From positions 1 through 10,721 of the forward strand of contig JAZNDA010000112.1 of the NCBI GenBank assembly GCA_045587785.1: 10,721 nucleotides of DNA, written 5' to 3'. Positions 1 to 5,152 of the stretch are shown here, piece after piece; the first letter of the stretch is position 1, and every line of letters begins with the position of its first letter. Source of the stretch: RGIG8775 sp045587785. GTDB taxonomy: Bacteria > Bacillota > Clostridia > Oscillospirales > CAG-272. A model generated the notes under the pieces. That model ran no database searches, was not told the origin of the DNA, and worked only from the letters and a program-made list of their open reading frames with translations. The translations under genes were made by a program, and so were the position numbers.

Positions 1-185
1 GAAAGGCTTCCTCCGGGAGGAAGCTGGCGCCGGTTAGGCGACTGAAGGAGCCCGCGCGACAATATGGTGTGCATGCATAATGAAGTCGCGCAGGCTCCTT
101 CCACCGCTAACGCGATAACCCCCAAAACTCATTTTATTCGTTTCGGGGAACCCCGCGGCGGTCCCCCCTCCCTCTCGGAGGGAGG
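1..185. repeat. GC-rich inverted-repeat intergenic element (left edge)
   Basis: No gene is visible here. There is a perfect 9-bp hairpin at 6–24 (one central base), a long imperfect inverted repeat pairing 33–60 with 85–111 (16 of 17 bases match between 44–60 and 85–101, then GTTAG/CTAAC outside), and an 8-bp hairpin at 167–185 with a TCG loop. Such nested palindromes without coding capacity look like a MITE or REP-type intergenic repeat, but no second copy lies in the window, so repetitiveness is inferred. The element may continue left of position 1. Confidence 0.45.
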
Positions 186-220
186 CTAATTTGCGCTGCC
201 ATTTTGACAGATTTTAATTT

Positions 221-298
221 ATAAAAAGAGGCTGCTACAAATTTGGAAACAATTCCCAAACTTGACGCAGCCCCACTCGCCGTGATGAACACCACAAC
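221..298 (-). ncRNA. Putative short RNA of about 75 nt
   Basis: This is an inferred transcript between the minus-strand promoter at 305–333 and the terminator T-run at 227–223. About 25 nt of unpaired 5' sequence are followed by one long hairpin. No start codon with a ribosome binding site is visible. It could be a small regulatory RNA, an attenuator-like stub, or the remains of a lost gene's leader. I do not recognise a family. Only the promoter and terminator are directly seen. Confidence 0.4.
223..272 (-). terminator. Intrinsic terminator, minus strand
   Basis: Read on the minus strand, arm 272–256 pairs with 246–230 (15 of 17 positions, one G·U and a 2x2 internal loop), and the stem base is followed by CTC and five T residues (227–223). 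There is no T-run on the plus side. Confidence 0.7.
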
Positions 299-304
299 AC
301 TATT

Positions 305-333
305 ATTATATCATACTTTTTTGCATTTGTAAA
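305..333 (-). promoter_or_regulatory. Sigma-A type promoter, minus strand
   Basis: On the minus strand TTTACA (333–328) and a perfect TATAAT (310–305) are separated by 17 nt. Transcription should start near 298 and run leftwards. No ORF with a ribosome binding site follows; the transcript meets an intrinsic terminator within about 75 nt. Confidence 0.65.
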
Positions 334-408
334 GAGATATTTTTGTAAAGATATACAAAATCTGCGAAATAAACAAAAAATAATTGTGAAGTTTTTACAA
401 TTTGCCTA

Positions 409-437
409 TTGAAATCGTCTCCGAAATCTGATACAAT
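409..437 (+). promoter_or_regulatory. Sigma-A type promoter, plus strand, for the RNA region
   Basis: TTGAAA (409–414), a 17-nt spacer and TACAAT (432–437) form a strong promoter with a start near 444. It diverges from the minus promoter at 305–333. Downstream there is no protein gene with a ribosome binding site for nearly 400 nt. Confidence 0.65.
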
Positions 438-443
438 ATAGGT

Positions 444-826
444 GAAGAAAGGAAGGTACAGGCCGATGAACAAGATCGCTTAAGACCAAAAAGCAAGTCC
501 ACAGGTTGCGGCACGGTAGATAGATCGCGGCTCGGTCCCATGGTAGTTCGGAAGTTTTCCAAGGTAAAAGAGATTTTGGTAGACGGGACTGTGAGCAAAA
601 AGCGCCCCCGTAAGTGAACATCGACAAAACGGCAAACGGGGTTGAACACGGCGGTGTTACGCATGAGATATAGCCGCAAGGACGTCAGCTTTGAATGGTC
701 ACAGCCTTCGCCTTTTGCAAAAAAACACAAAAAACAGAGCAGATTCCCTCAAGGAACAAAAGTAAAAAGGTTTTGCGTTGTGAGAGAGAAGCAAAAGGCA
801 GACAGTAGAAAGGAGGATAACAAAGG
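444..826 (+). ncRNA. Candidate large structured non-coding RNA, family not assigned
   Basis: The stretch follows a strong promoter and lacks a credible gene: the frames here are short and have no suitable ribosome binding sites. Several stems can be drawn. Bases 530–539 pair with 585–596 (ten pairs, 2-nt bulge). CCCCGT near 605–610 pairs with ACGGGG near 636–641. AACAC (645–649) and GTGTT (654–658) form a hairpin with a GGCG loop. GCCTTTTGC (710–718) pairs exactly with GCAAAAGGC (791–799), closing a large 3' domain that contains a TTCC/GGAA hairpin. It lacks the T-box AGGGUGG element and the RNase P and tmRNA signatures I know. The raiA RNA of Firmicutes is one family worth testing, but I cannot confirm it. 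The 3' end is uncertain and may extend into the hairpin at 848–898. Confidence 0.45.
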
Positions 827-856
827 ATGTTAGATATCAAGAGTGAACAGAAATGA
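827..856 (+). CDS. Nine-codon mini-ORF after a consensus ribosome binding site
   Basis: AGGAGG (811–816) lies 10 nt before ATG (827), and the frame encodes MLDIKSEQK followed by TGA. The stop codon is inside the 5' arm of the hairpin at 848–898, an arrangement seen in leader peptides. No plus-strand gene follows before 1845, and an opposite gene ends at 918, so an attenuation role has no visible target. The first five residues equal the SerS N-terminus at 8242, which may be chance. It could be a real peptide, the 5' remnant of a lost gene, or a spurious frame. Confidence 0.3.
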   Translation: MLDIKSEQK

Positions 857-898
857 CCCCCACTACGGGCTTACAACCGCAGTGAGGGGTCATTTCTG
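848..898. terminator. Long hairpin between convergent transcripts, probable bidirectional terminator
   Basis: CAGAAATGACCCC (848–860) pairs with GGGGTCATTTCTG (886–898). The stem continues inward through CACT/AGTG with one bulged base and a CGG/CCG helix around an 8-nt loop. T-rich tails are weak on both sides. It lies between the plus-strand RNA region and the minus-strand DUF378 gene. Confidence 0.6.
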
Positions 899-917
899 AT
901 TTATGGGGCGTTTTTGG

Positions 918-1130
918 CTATGCCCTGTCCTCCAGCTCCTCGCGAGAGCGAAACAGCAAGGAAATGCACCAGATGCCTGCCAGCGCAACCACTGTGTAGA
1001 TGATTCGGCTCAGTAGTGCATCCTGTCCGCCAAAGATCCAGGCGACGATGTCAAATTTGAAAAGACCGATGCTGCCCCAGTTCAATGCGCCAATAATGCT
1101 TAAGATCAGCGCGATTCTATCCATGATCAT
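918..1130 (-). CDS. DUF378 family small membrane protein (YuzA-like)
   Basis: A 70-residue protein that matches what I know of the DUF378/YuzA family: the early block IGALNWGSIGLFKFDIVAWI followed by FGG, and a second block SRIIYTVVALAGIW. Two hydrophobic helices are visible at about residues 5–22 and 42–60, with a charged C-terminal tail (RSREELEDRA). It should sit in the cytoplasmic membrane; its function is unknown. I chose the ATG at 1130–1128 because AGGAAG lies 8 nt upstream; an in-frame upstream extension adds 18 basic residues unlike the family. A second ATG at 1124 is possible. It is a single gene, convergent with the RNA region, with the hairpin at 848–898 as likely terminator. No clear promoter is seen upstream. 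Confidence 0.85.
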   Translation of the reverse strand: MIMDRIALILSIIGALNWGSIGLFKFDIVAWIFGGQDALLSRIIYTVVALAGIWCISLLFRSREELEDRA

Positions 1131-1228
1131 TTTATTAACTTCCTTTCTCTTGAAGTCAACGTTATTTTTCACCGAAACGCGCACTTCTATTCCGCACGTG
1201 AGGTGGAATTTTTTTCATAATTTTGATA

Positions 1229-1573
1229 GAGGGATTTCGCGCCTTGCGAGGCGCGACCAAAGGCTCTGCCTTTGGAAACCGCAAGCCTTTAAAAAGGCTT
1301 GACCTAAACTTTCTCGGCAAGCCTGACATGAAGTAACTTCAAAATTTCTTCACGGTTTGTGCGTAAGATTCGTCATTTTGGGCGGCGTCCAAAGACGCCG
1401 GGTGACGTCCGAATGAAAAACCGAAAAAACAAGCTCGCTTGCTTTTTCGATTTTTGATTCGGACTGCCACAGGGAGCATTAGCTCCCGTGGCACAAAATG
1501 ACGGCGCCTCTGTAGCCATTTAACGATATCGTTATCGATCGCAAAATGGTTACATACAGCCTGCATCTTACCC
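1229..1573 (+). repeat. Composite intergenic repeat, copy 1, with cloverleaf core
   Basis: This non-coding stretch is clearly homologous to 10293–10721. It opens with three perfect hairpins: CGCGCCT/AGGCGCG (1238–1255), CCAAAGGC/GCCTTTGG (1257–1275) and AAGCCTTT/AAAGGCTT (1283–1300). The core (1371–1503) has outer arms CGTCATTTTG (1371–1380) and CAAAATGACG (1494–1503) enclosing three hairpins: 1383–1400 (7 bp, CAAA loop), 1407–1464 (long arm with CTCG apex at 1434–1437) and 1466–1492 (11 bp, one bulged A, ATTA loop). A conserved block with ATCGTTATCGATCGCA follows. The 128-codon minus frame across this stretch is not credible as a gene. Confidence 0.8.
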
Positions 1574-1598
1574 TTGCGGCAAAAGTTTTGCGGAGGCG

Positions 1599-1679
1599 AC
1601 AAATTGGGGTTTGCGTAGCAAAATTGCGATTTTAATCGCAAAACCAATTTGTTGACCGAGGTTGCGTAAGCAAACTCGA
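1599..1679 (-). repeat. Palindromic module of about 80 bp, copy 1 (inverted relative to copy 2)
   Basis: Terminal inverted repeats ACAAATTGG (1599–1607) and CCAATTTGT (1644–1652) enclose a perfect inner hairpin TTGCGATT/AATCGCAA. The 54 bp match the reverse complement of 10351–10404 at 53 positions. Outside it, CGAG-g-TTGC-gtaa-GCAA-a-CTCG (1657–1678) is a further hairpin also found beside copy 2. It lies just right of the larger repeat here, while in the other locus it lies inside it. Confidence 0.8.
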
Positions 1680-1781
1680 CTTTTTTCAAAAAGCGACCGT
1701 TTCTCACGTACTGCATCTTTTGCACTCGCCAAACGGCTGCGCAAAGCCCCTTGCGTTCTCCAAAAAAATTACAAATAGCAC

Positions 1782-1810
1782 TTGCAAGTCGACAAAAAGT
1801 GTGCTATAAT
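1782..1810 (+). promoter_or_regulatory. Promoter of the exonuclease gene
   Basis: TTGCAA (1782–1787), a 17-nt spacer and TATAAT (1805–1810) form a strong sigma-A promoter with a start near 1817. The -35 box is the centre of a perfect 10-bp palindrome, ACTTGCAAGT (1780–1789), which could be an operator or chance. Confidence 0.75.
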
Positions 1811-1844
1811 AGATAGGTATGTTATTTTATAATCGGAGGAAGTT

Positions 1845-2927
1845 TTGAGAACTACGTTGAAACTGCGCTCGGGTGCGGTGATTCCCTGCATCGAGCCGAG
1901 CATTGCTAAGAAAAAGAACTATCTCTCCCGCAGTGAGATCAATCAGCTCCATCTGATGCCGTCGGGCGAGCCGATCGCCTTTTCGGAAAATGAGGACGGG
2001 AGTGTAAAATATTATTTTTCATCCGAAAATCTTGTAGAGGCACCGCCCGAGAACTGGTACGCCGCAAGCGGTGTCAAGACCGAGAAATACGTGCTGGACA
2101 GCGGCTCCGCCATTCCGCGCATGAACACGCGCCGTGCCGCAGGACAAGGCTTTTACACCAAGGAGCGCCTGTGCCAAATGAACTATGAAACAGTGGAGGA
2201 GCCGGTGGCGTATTCGCGTCGGGGTGACGAAATTGTTTTCTTCTATGACAAGCGCACCGCGTCGCGCCTGCCGCTGATGTGCACCAAGTGCGGCAGGGCG
2301 GTTCGTTTTAAGCGCAAGCTGTGCGAGGCTTGCTACGGCGAGGATCTGATCGTCCGCCGCGCGCTTGGGGACGAGCACAGAAATGCCTTTTACCATAAAA
2401 AGCGCGAACGCGTTCTGTTTTTCGATCTGGAGCTGACGGGATTTTACGATAGAGACGAGATCATCTCCATTTCGGTAGTCAACGGCGAAGGCGATGTGGT
2501 TATGAATACCTTTGTCAAGCCTGTTCATGCCAAAAAATGGAAAAAGACAGAAAAAATACATGGCATCACGCCCGAGATGGTGCAGGATGCGCCTACACTT
2601 GCCGAGCTTGAGGCGGAAATAAAACAAATGTTCGATGAAAGCGAAAGCATTATAGCTTACGGGATCTCTACTGACTTTAGCCACATCAAGACCATCTATG
2701 AGACCGAGGAGGAGCAAAACGCGCTCCACGATAAGATCTCATGCTGTGCCAATGAATTTGTGCGTTATATTCACGAGCATCGCCCCGAGGTGGTGCATGC
2801 TTCGCTGACCGACGCCATGGAGGTGCTTGGCATTGAGTGGGACGGTATTCCCCACTCGTCGATTGCGGACACGATTGCGTGTAAGAAGGTTTGGGAGAGG
2901 TTGTTTCCCAATTATTATGAAGATTGA
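1845..2927 (+). CDS. DnaQ-like (DEDDh) 3'-5' exonuclease with zinc ribbon and duplicated N-terminal domain
   Basis: This 360-residue protein ends in a DEDDh exonuclease domain (about 188–355). D194 and E196 in FFDLELTG are the first metal ligands, HGIT at 239–242 is typical, D277 lies in STDFSH, and H337 with D342 in HSSIAD complete the site, so the domain should be active on 3' ends of DNA or RNA. Before it is a zinc ribbon (C146, C149, C160, C163). The N-terminal 140 residues show two copies of one motif at a constant offset of 77 residues: SG..IP at 9–14 and 86–91, then P(I/V)A(F/Y)S at 43–47 and 120–124. I do not recognise that domain. The start is TTG at 1845, 5 nt after GGAGG (1835–1839); no ATG lies close by. 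It has its own promoter and an intrinsic terminator after a parS site. The substrate is unknown. Confidence 0.85.
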   Translation: MRTTLKLRSGAVIPCIEPSIAKKKNYLSRSEINQLHLMPSGEPIAFSENEDGSVKYYFSSENLVEAPPENWYAASGVKTEKYVLDSGSAIPRMNTRRAAGQGFYTKERLCQMNYETVEEPVAYSRRGDEIVFFYDKRTASRLPLMCTKCGRAVRFKRKLCEACYGEDLIVRRALGDEHRNAFYHKKRERVLFFDLELTGFYDRDEIISISVVNGEGDVVMNTFVKPVHAKKWKKTEKIHGITPEMVQDAPTLAELEAEIKQMFDESESIIAYGISTDFSHIKTIYETEEEQNALHDKISCCANEFVRYIHEHRPEVVHASLTDAMEVLGIEWDGIPHSSIADTIACKKVWERLFPNYYED

Positions 2928-2955
2928 CAAAAACTGGAAATTTGTATGTGCTTCG

Positions 2956-2971
2956 CGTTTCACGTGAAACA
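2956..2971. promoter_or_regulatory. parS: parS site A
   Basis: CGTTTCACGTGAAACA holds the full 14-bp ParB-binding core GTTTCACGTGAAAC (2957–2970). It lies 28 nt after the exonuclease stop codon and before that gene's terminator. Confidence 0.9.
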
Positions 2972-2995
2972 AATTTCGACACTATGAATGGAAAA

Positions 2996-3028
2996 ACTCC
3001 CCGAAATCTTGTTTTTCGGGGGTTTTTT
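2996..3028 (+). terminator. Intrinsic terminator after the exonuclease gene
   Basis: CCCCGAAA (2999–3006) pairs with TTTCGGGG (3014–3021) around a 7-nt loop and is followed by a run of six T (3023–3028); the A-run upstream extends the stem. It ends only 25 nt before the thiI start. Confidence 0.85.
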
Positions 3029-3053
3029 CAAAAAATGACAAGGGGAAAAACAA

Positions 3054-4232
3054 ATGAGGGAAATTATTCTTTGCAAATACGGCGAAATTGTGCTCAAAGG
3101 TGCAAATCGCAAGTATTTTGAGGATGCACTTTGCCGAACGGTCAGACGTCGGGCAAAAGCATACGGAAATTTTGAGATCTATCGTGCGCAAAGCACGCTG
3201 TATATTCAGCCGCTTGATGAAAATTGTGATATTGATGGTATGTTTGACGCTGCCAGGAAGGTTTTTGGCATTGTAACGGTCAACCGCGCGGCGATTGCCG
3301 AGAAAAATTACGAGGATATTGCCAAAACGGCGCGCGAGTACCTTCCCTATTATATGAGGGGCAAAAAGACCTTCAAGGTCGAAGGAAAACGCTCGGATAA
3401 GAGCTTTCCGATGGATTCTATGGAGCTTTCACGTGAAATTGGCGGTGTGATCCTCGGTGCATGTCCCCATTTGCGCGTGGATGTGCATAACCCCGACGTC
3501 ACCGTGCGCGTGGAGATTCGCGAATATGGCGCGTATATTCATGCAGGACAGTTCAAGGGCGCAGGCGGTATGCCCATCGGCACAAACGGAAAGGCGCTTT
3601 TGCTGTTGTCGGGCGGTATTGATTCGCCGGTGGCAGGCTATATGGTGGCAAAACGCGGCGTACAGCTGGAAGCGGTGCATTTTGAGTCCTTTCCCTACAC
3701 CAGTGAACGCGCCAGAGACAAGGTTTTCTCGCTCGCTAAGATCGTTTCGGAGTATTCGGGGCCGATTCAGATGCACGTGGTCTCGCTTACCGATATTCAA
3801 GAGCAAATTGCCAAGACCTGTACCGAGGACTACTTTACCCTGCTCCTTCGTCGTTATATGATGGCAATTGCGACCAAAATTGCCCATAAACGCGGCTGTG
3901 GTGCGCTGATTACGGGCGAAAGTCTTGGACAAGTGGCGAGCCAGACCATGCAGGCTCTGGGCGTGACCGACTGTATGAGTGATCTTCCTGTGTTCCGTCC
4001 GTGTATTGGGCTTGACAAGGAGGAGATCATTACGGTTGCGCGTCAGATCGATACCTTTGAGACCTCCATCCTTCCTTTTGAGGATTGTTGCACGGTCTTC
4101 ACGCCAAAGCACCCAAAAACCAAGCCTGATCTTGGAAACGTAATGGCAGAGGAACAAAAATTGCCGTTTGACAAGCTCGTGGATGAGGCGCTTGAGGGTG
4201 TGTACACCGTTAACGTTGCATTTGATAGCTGA
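3054..4232 (+). CDS. thiI: tRNA sulfurtransferase ThiI (4-thiouridine, thiamine thiazole synthesis)
   Basis: ThiI adenylates U8 of tRNA and transfers sulfur to give 4-thiouridine, and supplies sulfur for the thiamine thiazole. The order is an N-terminal ferredoxin-like domain, a THUMP domain (about 60–165), then a PP-loop ATPase with SGGIDSP at 186–192. The motif FEDCCTVFTPKHP (342–354) carries the conserved cysteine region (C345/C346). At 392 residues there is no C-terminal rhodanese domain, which is usual for Firmicutes; a partner cysteine desulfurase must be encoded elsewhere. The ATG at 3054 follows AGGGG (3041–3045). The gene is 14 nt upstream of rsmG and probably cotranscribed with it. 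No convincing promoter lies between the preceding terminator and the start. Codons 125–128 contain a parS-like palindrome. Confidence 0.95.
   Translation: MREIILCKYGEIVLKGANRKYFEDALCRTVRRRAKAYGNFEIYRAQSTLYIQPLDENCDIDGMFDAARKVFGIVTVNRAAIAEKNYEDIAKTAREYLPYYMRGKKTFKVEGKRSDKSFPMDSMELSREIGGVILGACPHLRVDVHNPDVTVRVEIREYGAYIHAGQFKGAGGMPIGTNGKALLLLSGGIDSPVAGYMVAKRGVQLEAVHFESFPYTSERARDKVFSLAKIVSEYSGPIQMHVVSLTDIQEQIAKTCTEDYFTLLLRRYMMAIATKIAHKRGCGALITGESLGQVASQTMQALGVTDCMSDLPVFRPCIGLDKEEIITVARQIDTFETSILPFEDCCTVFTPKHPKTKPDLGNVMAEEQKLPFDKLVDEALEGVYTVNVAFDS
3427..3438. promoter_or_regulatory. parS: parS-like site B inside thiI
   Basis: The 12-bp palindrome TTTCACGTGAAA is intact; the two outer bases of the 14-bp core differ (C and T). 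It encodes part of LSREI in ThiI. ParB binding is likely but probably weaker than at full sites. Confidence 0.7.
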
Positions 4233-4244
4233 TTTCACGTGAAA
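4233..4244. promoter_or_regulatory. parS: parS-like site C filling the thiI–rsmG gap
   Basis: TTTCACGTGAAA begins the base after the thiI stop and ends 2 nt before the rsmG ATG. Its outer bases are A and A rather than G and C. It occupies the place where rsmG's ribosome binding site would be expected. Confidence 0.7.
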
Positions 4245-4246
4245 AG

Positions 4247-4972
4247 ATGATGAATCGTACAGAATTTATTGAAAAATGCGAGAATTGCCTCAGAGTTAAC
4301 GGACTTGAGCAATTCTGTGATGCGGCAACGCTTGAAACGCTTTGCCGCATGGTTGATAACCTTCTTTTGGTCAACGCGAGCATGAATCTTACCGCCATTA
4401 CCGATGAGGAGGAGATCATAGTCAAGCATCTTGCTGACAGCCTCAGTGCGGCGGAGTTTATTCCGCGTGGTGCAAAGGTGCTGGACGTGGGATGCGGCGG
4501 CGGGTTCCCTTCTCTGCCGCTTGCTATTGCCCGTCCTGATCTTGATATTACTGCGCTGGATAGTACGGCAAAAAAGACGCAATACGTGGCATCTGCAGCA
4601 CAGCTTTTGGGACTTTGCAACCTGAAAACGCTGACAGGCAGAGCGGAAGATCTTGCGCAAGAGCCGCAGTTTCGCGAAAAATTCGACCTTGTGATTGCGC
4701 GTGCGGTCGCTTCCCTGCCTGTTTTGTGTGAACTTTGCATCCCGTTTGTTATGGTTGGCGGCCAAATGGTTGCTATGAAGGCGCGTCTGGATGAATCTGA
4801 GACAACAAAAGCCCCCGAGCGTTTGGGTGCATCTTCCTTTGAACGTCACGAGTTTGAGCTGAAAAGTTCACGTGAAACAGACAGCAGATTGCTTCTTGTT
4901 TCGCAAAAGCTGACGCCTACGCCCCGCGACTACCCCCGTCCTTATCCAAAAATCAAAAAATATCCTCTTTAA
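4247..4972 (+). CDS. rsmG: 16S rRNA (guanine-N7) methyltransferase RsmG (GidB)
   Basis: RsmG methylates N7 of G527 (E. coli numbering) in the 530 loop of 16S rRNA using S-adenosylmethionine. The Rossmann methyltransferase fold is shown by the SAM-binding motif VLDVGCGGGFP (78–88), the acidic residue D105 in ALDST, GRAED (131–135), the signature ARAVASLP (151–158) and the C-terminal PRPYPKIKKYPL. A length of 241 residues is normal. The start is ATG 4247 or the adjacent ATG 4250; no good Shine-Dalgarno is present, only GAAAAG within and beside parS-like site C, so translation may depend on coupling to thiI 14 nt upstream. Its usual neighbour mnmG is missing, but the downstream noc-like gene is as expected near an origin. 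A degenerate parS lies in codons 206–211. A strong terminator follows. Confidence 0.95.
   Translation: MMNRTEFIEKCENCLRVNGLEQFCDAATLETLCRMVDNLLLVNASMNLTAITDEEEIIVKHLADSLSAAEFIPRGAKVLDVGCGGGFPSLPLAIARPDLDITALDSTAKKTQYVASAAQLLGLCNLKTLTGRAEDLAQEPQFREKFDLVIARAVASLPVLCELCIPFVMVGGQMVAMKARLDESETTKAPERLGASSFERHEFELKSSRETDSRLLLVSQKLTPTPRDYPRPYPKIKKYPL
4864..4879. promoter_or_regulatory. parS: Degenerate parS site D inside rsmG
   Basis: The right half is perfect (GTGAAACA); the left half is AAGTTCAC, giving three mismatches from the 16-bp consensus, with 10 bp of exact palindrome TTCACGTGAA. It encodes SSRET. A functional site is plausible but not certain. Confidence 0.5.
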
Positions 4973-4982
4973 TATGTTTGAC

Positions 4983-5011
4983 AAGGAGCCTTCCAAAAAG
5001 GCTCCTTTTTT
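4983..5011 (+). terminator. Intrinsic terminator after rsmG
   Basis: AAGGAGCCTT (4983–4992) pairs perfectly with AAGGCTCCTT (4998–5007) around a CCAAA loop and continues into six T (5006–5011). Confidence 0.92.
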
Positions 5012-5058
5012 GTTGCCTGTTTGTGTTTGTTTTTGAATAATATTTGAGCTTTTCCCTC

Positions 5059-5088
5059 TTGCGACATTTTTCTCCGAATTTGTATGAT
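5059..5088 (+). promoter_or_regulatory. Probable promoter of the noc-like gene
   Basis: TTGCGA (5059–5064) and TATGAT (5083–5088) are separated by 18 nt, with TG directly before the -10 box. Start near 5095, giving a leader of about 50 nt. Confidence 0.55.
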
Positions 5089-5140
5089 AGAATAATGACA
5101 GGAAATGGCAAATATACGCCAAAAAGTGTAAAAGGAGAGA

Positions 5141-5152
5141 TTTCACATGAAA
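5141..5152. promoter_or_regulatory. Degenerate parS-like site E across the noc start codon
   Basis: TTTCACATGAAA differs from TTTCACGTGAAA at one base and contains the ATG of the gene. It could let ParB act on expression, but a near-match at a start codon may be chance. Confidence 0.3.

Noticed and set aside
444..826. T-box riboswitch, tmRNA or RNase P RNA
   Set aside because: I found no T-box AGGGUGG element and antiterminator, no tmRNA tag frame or tRNA-like ends, and no conserved RNase P core strings.
642..833. Plus-strand frame of 63 codons
   Set aside because: No ribosome binding site, unusual composition, and overlap with the stems of the candidate RNA; it also covers the ribosome binding site of the mini-ORF.
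1195..1200. CACGTG as another parS site (also near 3774)
   Set aside because: The hexamer lacks the TTT/AAA arms on both sides, so it is not a ParB site.
1229..1573. CRISPR array
   Set aside because: The hairpins differ from one another and there are no regularly spaced direct repeats or spacers.
1339..1725. Minus-strand frame of 128 codons sharing a peptide (VNKLVLRLKSQ) with a plus frame at 10308–10514
   Set aside because: The shared peptide comes only from translating the 54-bp palindromic module in both repeat copies. Neither frame has a ribosome binding site and the rest does not match.
2019..2729. Minus-strand frame of 236 codons
   Set aside because: Antisense to the exonuclease gene, whose catalytic motifs are intact; no ribosome binding site or family features.
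3429..4238. Minus-strand frame of 269 codons
   Set aside because: Antisense to thiI, which is an unmistakable full-length gene.
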